The notes under the pieces were generated by a model. It was not told where the DNA came from, ran no database searches, and was given only the letters and a program-made list of their open reading frames with translations. Positions 1-8,846 of a DNA stretch of 64,000 nucleotides are shown piece after piece (position 1 is the first letter of the stretch; every line of letters begins with the position of its first letter). The DNA is from Phlebotomus papatasi (Eukaryota > Arthropoda > Insecta > Diptera > Psychodidae). The stretch lies in NCBI RefSeq assembly GCF_024763615.1, contig NC_077223.1:12772001-12836000 (forward strand), read 5' to 3'. The position numbers were made by a program, and so were the translations under genes.

Positions 1-341
1 TTCCCTTTGGCCCAAAGGACGAAACTAAAAACTTTCCAAAACACAGAAAAATTCCCTTTGCCCCGACAGGTGCTACAGATAACTTCCCAAAACACAGAAA
101 AGTTCCCTTTGGACCGATAGGCGATACTAGTTACTTCCCAAAACACAGAAAATTCCCCTTTGCCTCAAAGGACGAAACTAAAAATTTCCCAAAACACAAA
201 AAATTTCCCTTTGCCCCGACAGACGATACTGATTACTTCCCAAAACACAGAAAATTTCCCTTTGTCCTAAAGGACGATATTAACAATTTCCCAAAACATA
301 GAAAATTTCCCTTTGGCCTGAATGACGAAACTAAAAACTTC
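1..341. repeat. 51-bp tandem repeat array (about 6.7 copies)
   Basis: Units begin with TTCCCTTTG at about 1, 52, 103, 153, 204, 256 and 307 and share an AACACAGAAAA box. Two unit types alternate: one carries CCCAAAGGACGAAACTA, the other CCCCGACAGGTGCTAC or a close variant. The array runs off the left edge of the window, so its true size is unknown. Two further copies on the opposite strand lie at about 1198-1297, inside the foldback element at 959-1451, which suggests a shared origin. No ORF of note. Confidence 0.9.
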
Positions 342-368
342 AAAAAGCATCATTGTAATATGACATCC

Positions 369-849
369 TAATACCTTACTAAGATTAAGATTTAAGCCTC
401 AGTGGATCAGTGGATAGAGCAGTGGCTCTGTGACTGTGAGGTCGAGGGTTCGGGACTAGGCAGCTGCAGATTTTTCAGCTGCTGTAATAGTCTCGAATTC
501 GTCCAGTGAATGAATGGAAAAGTAATGTCAATACATTGACAATGAACCGCCTAAAAAAAGAGAGGTTGGTATAGGAAATAAGTTTCGACATGCAGAGTTC
601 AATCGAATACAAATACTCATTCACTGCCCAGATCCACAAACCAAGGTTGGTTTACCGTGATATAAAGCGGTACTGTGTGTATCAGAACGCACACAGAGCA
701 CTGTGATATGGAGCAGGTTTACTCGCCTTGGGGGTTAAGATAGAACAGGAGAATGGGGAGTGCATAATGGGCCCAAATAAGTGGCCTGGGTGCAGCGGTT
801 CCGCAAGGAATATAACCGACCCATAGACAAATCTTAATACCTTACTAAG
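369..849 (+). mobile_element. tRNA-derived SINE with 15-bp target-site duplications
   Basis: The 15-bp direct repeat TAATACCTTACTAAG is found at 369-383 and again at 835-849, bracketing a 451-bp insert (384-834). The insert opens with a tRNA-like head at 396-461. It has a GCCT/AGGC acceptor-like pairing, an A-box-like TGGATCAGTGG, and a B-box-like GGTTCGGGACT at 448-458, as expected of an internal RNA polymerase III promoter. The body has no ORF and resembles nothing else in the window. Long target duplications are the mark of LINE-driven retroposition. The head is too diverged to be a functional tRNA gene. Confidence 0.7.
396..461 (+). promoter_or_regulatory. tRNA-like head / internal pol III promoter of the SINE
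   Basis: This 66-nt segment has A-box-like and B-box-like motifs at tRNA spacing and pairable GCCT...AGGC ends. It is read as a SINE promoter, not a tRNA, because the cloverleaf is imperfect and it sits inside a retroposed unit. Confidence 0.55.
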
Positions 850-958
850 TAAGGGCCTAAGAGCATGAACAGGCCATCGGAAGTGGCACGGTGGGGTCGC
901 ATTGCTGACGCGACAGGCCTTGAGGGCCTTGCGTGAGTCTTAAAGCTGTGACTATTTT

Positions 959-1451
959 GGTTTGCGGAAACTTCGTATTCTAGTACATTTCATATTTTAC
1001 CATTTTGTATTTCACATTTCGTCTTTCATACATTTTGTACAAAAATTGAACATTTCGCCTACCATACTTTTCGCACAAGTATATCAAATCAACAAATAAA
1101 ATAATAGAATTGCAGTTTTATGGGGTAAAGAGCGCTATGCGTCTCGGGTCTGTGTTTAAAATCGAACTTCAAGCTCTAATTTTATTAGTATTGCCTGTTT
1201 GAGGCAAAGAAAAATGTTCTGTGTTTTGTGAAGTATCAGTATCGCCTATCGGGGAAAAAGGGAAATTTTCTGTGCTTTGGAAACTTATCAGTAGCGCTTA
1301 TTCAAATTTTGTACAAAATGTATGAAAGACGAAATGTGAAATACGAAATGGTAAAATACGAAATGTACTAGAATACGAAGTTTCCGCAATACGAAATGTG
1401 CAATACGAATATGTAAAATACGAAATGTAAAATACGAAGTTTTCATATCCC
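959..1451. mobile_element. Mutator-like foldback element with 9-bp duplication
   Basis: GACTATTTT occurs at 950-958 and 1452-1460, immediately outside a 493-bp segment whose ends are inverted repeats starting GG/GGG. The inner arms (about 960-1050 and 1295-1390) are complementary over roughly 90 bp and are built of short sub-repeats such as CATTTCGTATTTTAC. The 9-bp duplication and long sub-repeat-rich TIRs match Mutator-like (MULE) non-autonomous elements. The centre contains two inverted copies of the 51-bp repeat found at 1-341. No transposase is present. Confidence 0.7.
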
Positions 1452-1800
1452 GACTATTTTAAAGATCCATCTGGGATCATTAATTTATTTAAAGCAGTGA
1501 AATATGTCGAAAAGTTATTCAGAAAATTAGTAATTAAAAACTGGAATTTAGATTACAAATTCTACTGCTATAGCTGGGCTTCTGATGTTCAATTGGTGTC
1601 ATACAAGAGTTGGTTCAATAAGTTTCATTTCTAAGGTTGTCTTTTAATTTACCTGAAGTGTTTCTTTCAAGTAAAATATTGATGCTTAGAAGCTTGTTAA
1701 GTCTGTTCGAGTCTATTATTGCTTGTAATGGGAAGGACTTTAAGGTCCAGTGGGTTCCTGATAACCTTAAAACCTTTTCTAAATATTTCAAACAAATCAA
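1452..1800 (+). pseudogene. decayed retroelement fragment, possibly RNase H-like
   Basis: A 60-codon open stretch at 1452-1631 ends in a stop. A second frame, from about 1637, continues protein-like sequence, including VFLSSKILMLRSLLSLFES and GKDFKVQWVPDNLKTF. Read together across one frameshift, the order (YSWASDV, then SSK..LRSLLSLFES, then WVPDN) resembles the RNase H region of DIRS-like retroelements (TDAS, SSTWREL, WFTDNQNVV). This is a resemblance from memory of the family pattern, not an alignment. The Mutator-like foldback inserted directly at its left edge. It is too short and broken to be functional. Confidence 0.3.
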
Positions 1801-2003
1801 AAATTTCTTATTATTTTTGGGTCACCGAGGGGGTGATCAAGTAAGTACAGCGAGCAATCGGCTCATTGGTAATGATTAGTAACTCTGATCGGCTGATCGT
1901 GCAAATCAGTCCCCATGATCGGCATAAAAAATGAAGTAGAAGACCAGTTTACCTTCTCGGTTCAGCGGTTATGCATTGGTCCTCAAAGGTTTATTCTACC
2001 CAA

Positions 2004-2027
2004 TGTTCACGCATAAATTTTTTCCAC

Positions 2028-2067
<40 letters not shown>

Positions 2068-3105
2068 AAAAGGTTGAACTCTCCTGATCACTCCTCAAAA
2101 AAATCACCGTTCAATAGTCACAAAAAACAAGACAGGAAGGGGAGAGAGAAAAATTGCAAGCGTCTTTTCACCACACACTCATACATGTGCATGTACTGTC
2201 GGGGAGAAAGAGGAGTGGAGTTTTTTGGAATATAATTGACCATTTATTGCGCAGAAGTCCAGTTCTAAATGATCCCTCTGGAAGTAACGAAGTGTTTAAA
2301 AAATCCCAAGTGACCAACTAAAAGTTTCCCAGTGACAATTTGAAGTGCTAAGTGACCAAATAAACGTTCCCAGTGACCAATTCTGGACTGAAGAAGTGAC
2401 GTGTGAGGAGAAGTTAATCTTGTGCGAACAATTTTTCAAATCCCCTGTGACCATAGAAATTTTTTGGGGTCCTTCTCCCCGAATAATCCGCACCCACGTG
2501 CTACACCAGGTACTTTCAGAAGCCCTCAGTGCCCAGGGGGAGATCACGCCTTCACTAATCCGCACCCACGTGCTACACCAGGTACTTTCAGAAGCCCTCA
2601 GTGCCCAGGGGGAGATCACGCCTTCACTAATCCGCACCCACGTGCTACACCAGGTACTTTCAGAAGCCCTCAGTGCCCAGGGGGAGATCACGCCTTCACT
2701 AATCCGCACCCACGTGCTACACCAGGTACTTTCAGAAGCCCTCAGTGCCCAGGGGGAGATCACGCCTTCACTAATCCGCACCCACGTGCTACACCAGGTA
2801 CTTTCAGAAGCCCTCAGTGCCCAGGGGGAGATCACGCCTTCACTAATCCGCACCCACGTGCTACACCAGGTACTTTCAGAAGCCCTCAGTGCCCAGGGGG
2901 AGATCACGCCTTCACTAATCCGCACCCACGTGCTACACCAGGTACTTTCAGAAGCCCTCAGTGCCCAGGGGGAGATCACGCCTTCACTAATCCGCACCCA
3001 CGTGCTACACCAGGTACTTTCAGAAGCCCTCAGTGCCCAGGGGGAGATCACGCCTTCACTAATCCGCACCCACGTGCTACACCAGGTGAGCCATTCTCTT
3101 TAACA
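2004..3105 (+). repeat. BEL element 5' LTR (1102 bp)
   Basis: Starts TGTTCACGC and ends TTTAACA. It contains, in order, a run of 38 A (2029-2066), a TATA-like GAATATAATTG near 2228, a cluster of AGTGACCAA-type motifs (about 2306-2400) that may be factor-binding sites, and the 72-bp tandem array (2485-3087). Transcription of the element should start within this LTR; the U3/R/U5 borders cannot be fixed from sequence. Confidence 0.95.
2485..3087 (+). repeat. 72-bp tandem array with E-boxes in the 5' LTR
   Basis: Eight full 72-bp copies (2485-3060) and a 27-bp partial ninth copy (to 3087). Every copy, including the partial one, contains CACGTG, a palindromic E-box recognised by bHLH factors such as Myc/Max and CLOCK/CYCLE. 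Copies look identical to one another. Because 72 is divisible by three, frames on both strands stay open across the array; these are by-products and not genes. A role as a multi-site enhancer is inference. Confidence 0.95.
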
Positions 3106-3226
3106 TATTTTTTGGTCCTCCCGCGCCTTCAACGGCAGGTTCGTTGCTGTGTAATACGTTGAGAACCGGTCTGACCTTGCGTTTCTCCCTCTTATAAAAA
3201 GTTCCCATTACCATCACCCTACCATA
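3106..3226 (+). other. BEL leader with candidate primer-binding site
   Basis: The 121-bp leader lies between the 5' LTR and the start codon. A candidate primer-binding site, TGGTCCTCCCGCGCC, begins at 3113, seven bases after the LTR; TGG is the expected complement of a tRNA CCA end, but I cannot name the tRNA. TATAAAAA at 3193-3200 lies about 30 bases before the start codon and may be coincidental. Confidence 0.45.
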
Positions 3227-6200
3227 ATGCCACTCGCTGAGAAGAGAATCACTTTAAAGGGGTATGTTACCCGGATTGAACAATTTATTAACGATTGTAA
3301 AGAACATACAGATGTTCAAGTTCAGATTAAAGAAGTTACCCAAGCCTACTCAAAAGTCCAAGAATATGAGTCGCAATTTATTACTATTCATCAAAACATT
3401 TTAAAGGACCTCCCAGATAAAGATGTCCCATCTGAAAACGCTGAGCATGAATCCATCATGACGCGAATTAATTCTGCCAAGTCAGATCTTGTCTTGATCT
3501 ATCAGAAAACCTGTCCCAATCACGGAGGTGCCTCAGACCTTATATCGACCCTGGACGATCAGGATGATGAAACACCTGCACCCATTTCTCGCCCCACTGG
3601 TTCAATCTTAAAGCAATCCAAATTCACAGGAGCTATTCACCGTAATGTTACTCATCATCAAACTGATGATCTTCAGGGAGCTCAGGGTGGGAATGTCCCT
3701 GGTCAATTGCCTCCGAGTCAAGACGCAATTTCTAACATGTCGGGTTTAGAGGCAGCGCTATCCATGCTCATGACTCATCAAATGAAAGCCGAAGAGCGTA
3801 ACCAAACTCTCTTTCAGCAACTGGGTAACACTATTTCGTCCTTGTCCACTGATACATATCACCGTGAACTCCATTCTAATAAACTCCCGACACTTGAAGT
3901 CCCTAAATTTTCGGGTGATCGCACTGAATGGCCTCATTTCAAAGGGATGTTTCTGAGTATTGTAGACAGTAACCGCCGTTTGTCTCAGATTCAAAAGTTG
4001 CAATACCTATCCTCGTCAGTGTCAGGGAACGCGTTCAAATTGATTAAAAATGTCCCGCTGACTAACCAGGGTTATACTTCGGCTTGGAGGCTGCTGGAAA
4101 AACACTTTGATGATGCGTTTACTGTGGTCCACTATGAGATTGAAAAATTTTGTAAAATTCCCACGATTTCCACTCCCAATGTGGACTCTCTTACAGACCT
4201 TTATGCCACGGCGGTGTCAGTTCTAGACTCTTTAGATGGTCAAAATGCCACTTCCCGTGACCCTTGGGTGATCTATTTGCTCCTGTCAAAATTGGATTCT
4301 GAGACCAAATCTCTATGGTCTCGAGACCCTGAAGCTCAATTCCCCACTTTGAATAAATTTCTCGATTTTCTGTCGGCGCGCCTCAAGTCTTTAGAGATGT
4401 GCCAAACTATTCCCACTGGTGACTCAAACCAACAATCCAAGAACCCCTCAGCCAAATCTATAAGATCACGGTTCAATTTGGCAGCAGTCACCGGGGAAAC
4501 CTCTCCGGCAGCATGTCCTGCATGTAAGCAGACTGAGCACAAGATCTTCCGGTGTTCATTGTTTCTCAATTTGTCCTCAACTGATCGATTGGCAGTCATA
4601 AGGCAACACAATTTGTGTCGCAAGTGCCTCACCAGTACACATAATACACGCGATTGCACTTACTTTCACTGTAGAAGGTGTTCTGGTCCGCATAACACAT
4701 TGTTGCACGGAGCCTTTCAGTCATCCGACCGGTCCCCAGCCAATGTCAGGCAAGCTAGTACAACGGCAACACCCAATCCTGCCTCTGTGGCTCCTGTTAC
4801 AACTGGCCAAGGTGTTCAATCCAATTCAAGCGCCCAACCTCCTGTCGCTATTGATACCGAAGTTCCATCAGTCACAGATAATCCGAGCCAAGCAGTTAAT
4901 GGCTCTGCTATTTCTGCCCCTAGATCGCTTAAAAGAGTTTTCCTGGAGACAGCAGTGGTGCAGGTTTTTAATCGGGATGGCATACCAGTTCACTGCCGGG
5001 CATTGCTTGACTCAGGCGCTCAAGCCTGCTTGATTTCTCAAAATCTTTTCCAGAAACTTAAGCTTCCTAAATTTGTATCAGAATTATATATCGGTGGAGT
5101 CGTAGAGGGTGGTGCCAAAGCGAGATACCAAACCTCCTGTACAATTCGGTCCCTTTCAAGAGACGCCAATTTCTCCGTTGATTGCCATATTGTTCCTTCA
5201 GTTCTCCAACAAAAGATTCCGAACTGGAAGGTAGATGTAAAACAAATCCACATCCCAGATTCACTTCCGCTTGCTGATCCTACGTGGCACGAACCCCAAG
5301 CTATAGACCTACTAATCAGCAATGAAGTTTACAATGATCTCGTGACAGGTGTGATGCGTCGTTTGGGTCCCGGATTACCGATCTTAAAGGAGACCGTCCT
5401 TGGTTGGGTTATTTCGGGAGCACATTCTGTCCAAGAGGACAAACAATCAGGGTTGATTGTCGCTGTCACGTTGTCATCAATTGAAAAGACACTCAAGCGT
5501 TTTTGGGAGTCAGAAGAAATTCAGATTTCTCAAACAGCGTCATCATGTCACGAAAAAGCAGAAATCTGTTACCGGGAAACCACAGTTCGTACTCCCTCTG
5601 GTAGATATATGGTACACCTTCCCCTTGGCCCTAATTTCAACCGTCTTGGTGATAACCTTGGTAATGCTACTCGGCAATTTTTGAGCCTAGAAGCCAGGCT
5701 CAACAGAAATCCTGAACTGAAATCACAGTACCATGAGGCAATGCAAGAGAATTTCGATTCAAACTTTTTCGAAGAAGTCCCAATGCAAGAAATTCCACGG
5801 CCTAGTTACTATTTACCACACCATTGTGTCCTTAAGGCCTCCGGAGAGTCCACAAAAATCCGTATAGTGATGAATGCGAGTTCCAAATCTCAAACTGGAT
5901 TAAGCCTCAACGATGTAGCCCTTATGGGCCCAGTTGTTCAGCCAGACATCATCACAATCCTTCTCAGATTTAGAGAACATTCCATAGCATTCACGTGTGA
6001 CATCAAAAAGATGTACCCACAGATTCTCCTGCATCCGCCCCATCGAGATTTTCACCGAATTCTTTGGAGAACTGACCCAAATCAACCTATTAAGCACTAT
6101 CGCGCCATAGGAGTCTGTTTCGGAGTAACGTCCTCTCCGTTCTTAGCCACACGCACTCTCGTTGATCTAAGCGAACGGGGACAGGTTTCTCATCCTTTCG

Positions 6201-8794
6201 CCAGTCGACTCTTAAAAGAAAATTTTTATGTCGATGACTGCCTAGCCTCCTTTGCCTCTGTAGAAGACGCCAGGCATGGTGCAGCTCAGCTTACTGAGCT
6301 TTTGTCCAGTGCTGGAATGTCGCTTTCCAAATGGAACGCAACTAGCACGTCCGTTATACCTGGAGAGCAGTGTGATGGTGAGAGTGTAATTCCCGAAATA
6401 TCTTCAACCCTTGGTATGACTTGGCACCCCACCGGTGACTATTTTCTTTACAAAAGTGTGCTAGGCTCTACTCCAGTTCTCACAAAAAGAGGATTGCTGT
6501 CAAAATTGGCATCCCTCTATGACCCGTTGGGATTGATTACTCCCGTTATTGTTTTGGGAAAACTGATACTTCAGTCTCTATGGGTGGCAAGGTTAGACTG
6601 GGACAGCCCTCTTCCTGACCATATTCTCCAGTCATGGACGAAATTTTATAATGCTCTGCCAGCTATTGAACACATTCAAATCCCTCGATGTATATCAGAC
6701 TACGATAAGTTTTCCCTGAAAGAAATCCATGTGTTTGCTGATAGTAGTGTATATGCGTACGGAGCAGTAGCATATGCGGTAACTGTGAATCTAAAGCAAC
6801 CTCAAGAGGTGATGTCAAGGATCCTTATTGCTAAGTCGCGAATTGCACCTACCACTCACTCTACCATCCCTCAATTAGAACTCCAAGCAGCTCTGCTAGC
6901 CACTCGACTTCTCCAAAAACTAAGGGAATCTATTACCATTCCAGAATACTTCCTTTGGACTGATTCAACAATAGTCCTTTGTCAAATAAGGTCCACGCGT
7001 CTTCGACTCGAACCTTTCCAACTTAACAGAATAGCTCAAATTCAAGCCCTCACAGACGTTTCACATTGGCATTATGTGCCAACCCATCTCAACCCGGCTG
7101 ACATAGTGTCAAGAGGAATGTACCCTCGGGAACTCAAAGACTCTCATTCTTGGTGGAGGGGCCCCGTGTTTATAACTCAGGACATTTCCAGGTGGCCAGT
7201 CGATCCTTCTCGGGGGGTTGCATCTTCCACTATCAACTCAGTCATAACATCCACTCCTGAATCATCATCACAGCCAACATTCCTGAATTCCCTTCTTTCC
7301 TTGACCAACAACTTCAATAAATTACTTCGAATCCTGTCCTACATCCATCGGTTCTTCCAAAGAGCTCTCTGTCGTCCCCGAGGCATTCCCACAGCTCCTG
7401 AACTAGCAAAGGCGGAAAGGTCACTCATACGTCTTGCACAGGGCGATCAGCTTGAGGAGGTAAGGAGGGCCTTAGAGAATGGCACTCTGTACCGGTCGCA
7501 GAGGTTTACACATATACGTCAACTCTGTCCGTTCATGGATGAAGAAGGTTTTATAAGAGTTGGGGGCCGTTTGGAAAGATCGAATGCAACCTATGATGCC
7601 AAACATCCAATCCTCCTGCCGAAAGGCAAGCTAGCTAACTTGATCGCTACACATTTTCACCACACCCAAAAACACATCGGTCCGCAAACGTTACTCTCCA
7701 TGCTTAGACAATATTATTGGCCTCTAGACGGGCGCAATCTGACGCGAAAGACAGTCCGGGAGTGCATCATCTGTTGGAAACAACGTCCCTCACTCGCTCA
7801 ACAAAGGATGGCAGACCTTCCCCATCGACGCGTGGATTATAGTCCTCCATTTTCGGTATGCGGGGTGGATTTCTGCGGTCCTGTCTTAACGCGTCCCGGC
7901 TTCAAGAGAGGAGGAGTGTCTTATCAAACATACATTTGTGTATTTGTATGTTTCGTTACCAAAGGTGTCCATATTGAGGTCGTGAGTAGTTTGTCCGCTG
8001 AAGCCTTTGTCGCAGCCCTCCGAAGATTCGCAGCCAGAAGAGGGGTTCCCAGCCATATCTATTGTGATAACGGCACCAACTTTAGGGGTGCAGCAACCCT
8101 GTTGGAGAAATTCTGGAGTTCTCTTCAGCAAGACCCTTCTCTCCAAAGGGAGATATCTCAAATGAGAACCACCTGGCATTTCAACCCAGCAAGGTCGCCT
8201 CATCATGGAGGTCTTTATGAAGCGGCAGTGAAATCACTGAAACATCATCTATCAAGAGAGGTTGGTCAAACGGTACTGACGTTTGAAGAACTTGCAACTG
8301 TCACTTCTCAAATTGAAGCCATATTGAATAGCCGACCAATTTCACCACTGCCTGAAGACCCCAATGAGTTAGCAGCCCTCACTCCAGGGCACTTTTTAAT
8401 TGGGCGCCCCCTTAACTCAATTCCTGACGGTGATCTAACTAACATGTCCCCTCATACAGTCACAAGATGGCAACTTTGCCAAAAGGTGCTCCAACACTTT
8501 GCCGATCGTTGGAGACGGGAGTATCTCCATACTCTACAAAAGCGAGTAAAATGGTCAGAACCTCATGCTAATCTGCAGGTTGGAGATATTGTCATGATAT
8601 GTGAACAAAATGCATCCCATAACTTCCCATTAGGTGTGATAGAGCAATTGCATCCGGGCAAGGATGGGAGATGTAGAGTTGTGACTATCCGAACTGCAAA
8701 AGGTATATTCACTCGGGCGATTCAAAATATATCAAAAATGCCCATTGAGGGATTACCACCCTTGGTATTGCCGGGGGAGCATGTTCACGCATAA
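3227..8794 (+). CDS. BEL/Pao Gag-Pol polyprotein (1855 aa)
   Basis: Single ORF encoding capsid and replication enzymes, cleaved by its own protease in this family. Domains in order: Gag with a DUF1759-type region from about residue 220 (LPTLEVPKFSGDRTEWPHF); cysteine-rich zinc knuckles (from C430 CPAC, then C464 to about 495); aspartic protease with LLDSGAQACLI (D595); Pao-type reverse transcriptase with catalytic D925 (CDIKKMYPQ) and YVDD at 1001-1004; RNase H with D1172 (HVFADSS), E1218 (QLELQAA) and D1246 (WTDST); integrase zinc finger (H1476 to C1513/C1516) and core triad D1548, D1614, E1665 (50 residues between the last two, longer than the classical 35); then a DUF5641-like tail (TRWQLCQKVLQHFADRW). 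The start was chosen as the first ATG after the leader and before all domains. The stop codon lies 13 bases inside the 3' LTR, so the last codons overlap the polypurine tract and LTR. No stop, frameshift or missing catalytic residue was seen. Confidence 0.96.
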   Translation: MPLAEKRITLKGYVTRIEQFINDCKEHTDVQVQIKEVTQAYSKVQEYESQFITIHQNILKDLPDKDVPSENAEHESIMTRINSAKSDLVLIYQKTCPNHGGASDLISTLDDQDDETPAPISRPTGSILKQSKFTGAIHRNVTHHQTDDLQGAQGGNVPGQLPPSQDAISNMSGLEAALSMLMTHQMKAEERNQTLFQQLGNTISSLSTDTYHRELHSNKLPTLEVPKFSGDRTEWPHFKGMFLSIVDSNRRLSQIQKLQYLSSSVSGNAFKLIKNVPLTNQGYTSAWRLLEKHFDDAFTVVHYEIEKFCKIPTISTPNVDSLTDLYATAVSVLDSLDGQNATSRDPWVIYLLLSKLDSETKSLWSRDPEAQFPTLNKFLDFLSARLKSLEMCQTIPTGDSNQQSKNPSAKSIRSRFNLAAVTGETSPAACPACKQTEHKIFRCSLFLNLSSTDRLAVIRQHNLCRKCLTSTHNTRDCTYFHCRRCSGPHNTLLHGAFQSSDRSPANVRQASTTATPNPASVAPVTTGQGVQSNSSAQPPVAIDTEVPSVTDNPSQAVNGSAISAPRSLKRVFLETAVVQVFNRDGIPVHCRALLDSGAQACLISQNLFQKLKLPKFVSELYIGGVVEGGAKARYQTSCTIRSLSRDANFSVDCHIVPSVLQQKIPNWKVDVKQIHIPDSLPLADPTWHEPQAIDLLISNEVYNDLVTGVMRRLGPGLPILKETVLGWVISGAHSVQEDKQSGLIVAVTLSSIEKTLKRFWESEEIQISQTASSCHEKAEICYRETTVRTPSGRYMVHLPLGPNFNRLGDNLGNATRQFLSLEARLNRNPELKSQYHEAMQENFDSNFFEEVPMQEIPRPSYYLPHHCVLKASGESTKIRIVMNASSKSQTGLSLNDVALMGPVVQPDIITILLRFREHSIAFTCDIKKMYPQILLHPPHRDFHRILWRTDPNQPIKHYRAIGVCFGVTSSPFLATRTLVDLSERGQVSHPFASRLLKENFYVDDCLASFASVEDARHGAAQLTELLSSAGMSLSKWNATSTSVIPGEQCDGESVIPEISSTLGMTWHPTGDYFLYKSVLGSTPVLTKRGLLSKLASLYDPLGLITPVIVLGKLILQSLWVARLDWDSPLPDHILQSWTKFYNALPAIEHIQIPRCISDYDKFSLKEIHVFADSSVYAYGAVAYAVTVNLKQPQEVMSRILIAKSRIAPTTHSTIPQLELQAALLATRLLQKLRESITIPEYFLWTDSTIVLCQIRSTRLRLEPFQLNRIAQIQALTDVSHWHYVPTHLNPADIVSRGMYPRELKDSHSWWRGPVFITQDISRWPVDPSRGVASSTINSVITSTPESSSQPTFLNSLLSLTNNFNKLLRILSYIHRFFQRALCRPRGIPTAPELAKAERSLIRLAQGDQLEEVRRALENGTLYRSQRFTHIRQLCPFMDEEGFIRVGGRLERSNATYDAKHPILLPKGKLANLIATHFHHTQKHIGPQTLLSMLRQYYWPLDGRNLTRKTVRECIICWKQRPSLAQQRMADLPHRRVDYSPPFSVCGVDFCGPVLTRPGFKRGGVSYQTYICVFVCFVTKGVHIEVVSSLSAEAFVAALRRFAARRGVPSHIYCDNGTNFRGAATLLEKFWSSLQQDPSLQREISQMRTTWHFNPARSPHHGGLYEAAVKSLKHHLSREVGQTVLTFEELATVTSQIEAILNSRPISPLPEDPNELAALTPGHFLIGRPLNSIPDGDLTNMSPHTVTRWQLCQKVLQHFADRWRREYLHTLQKRVKWSEPHANLQVGDIVMICEQNASHNFPLGVIEQLHPGKDGRCRVVTIRTAKGIFTRAIQNISKMPIEGLPPLVLPGEHVHA
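8771..8781 (+). other. polypurine tract of the BEL element
   Basis: CCGGGGGAGCA directly precedes the 3' LTR, the expected position of the plus-strand primer in reverse transcription. It is also coding: it is read as part of the last residues of Gag-Pol. Confidence 0.65.
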
Positions 8795-8805
8795 ATTTTT
8801 TCCAC

Positions 8806-8846
<41 letters not shown>

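Noticed and set aside
1..341. CRISPR array from regularly spaced repeats
   Set aside because: The 51-bp units are contiguous and variable along their whole length, without unique spacers, in a eukaryotic context.
396..461. A functional tRNA gene
   Set aside because: The cloverleaf is imperfect and the segment sits inside a 451-bp unit with target duplications, so a SINE head is the better reading.
2296..3162. Three ORFs of about 250 codons crossing the BEL LTR, on both strands (repeated at 9075-9896)
   Set aside because: They are made by the 72-bp tandem repeat, whose length is a multiple of three; any open frame stays open. No protein domain.
3758..8206. Numerous smaller ORFs on either strand inside the BEL Gag-Pol
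   Set aside because: Shadows of the 1855-residue frame, with no domain of their own.
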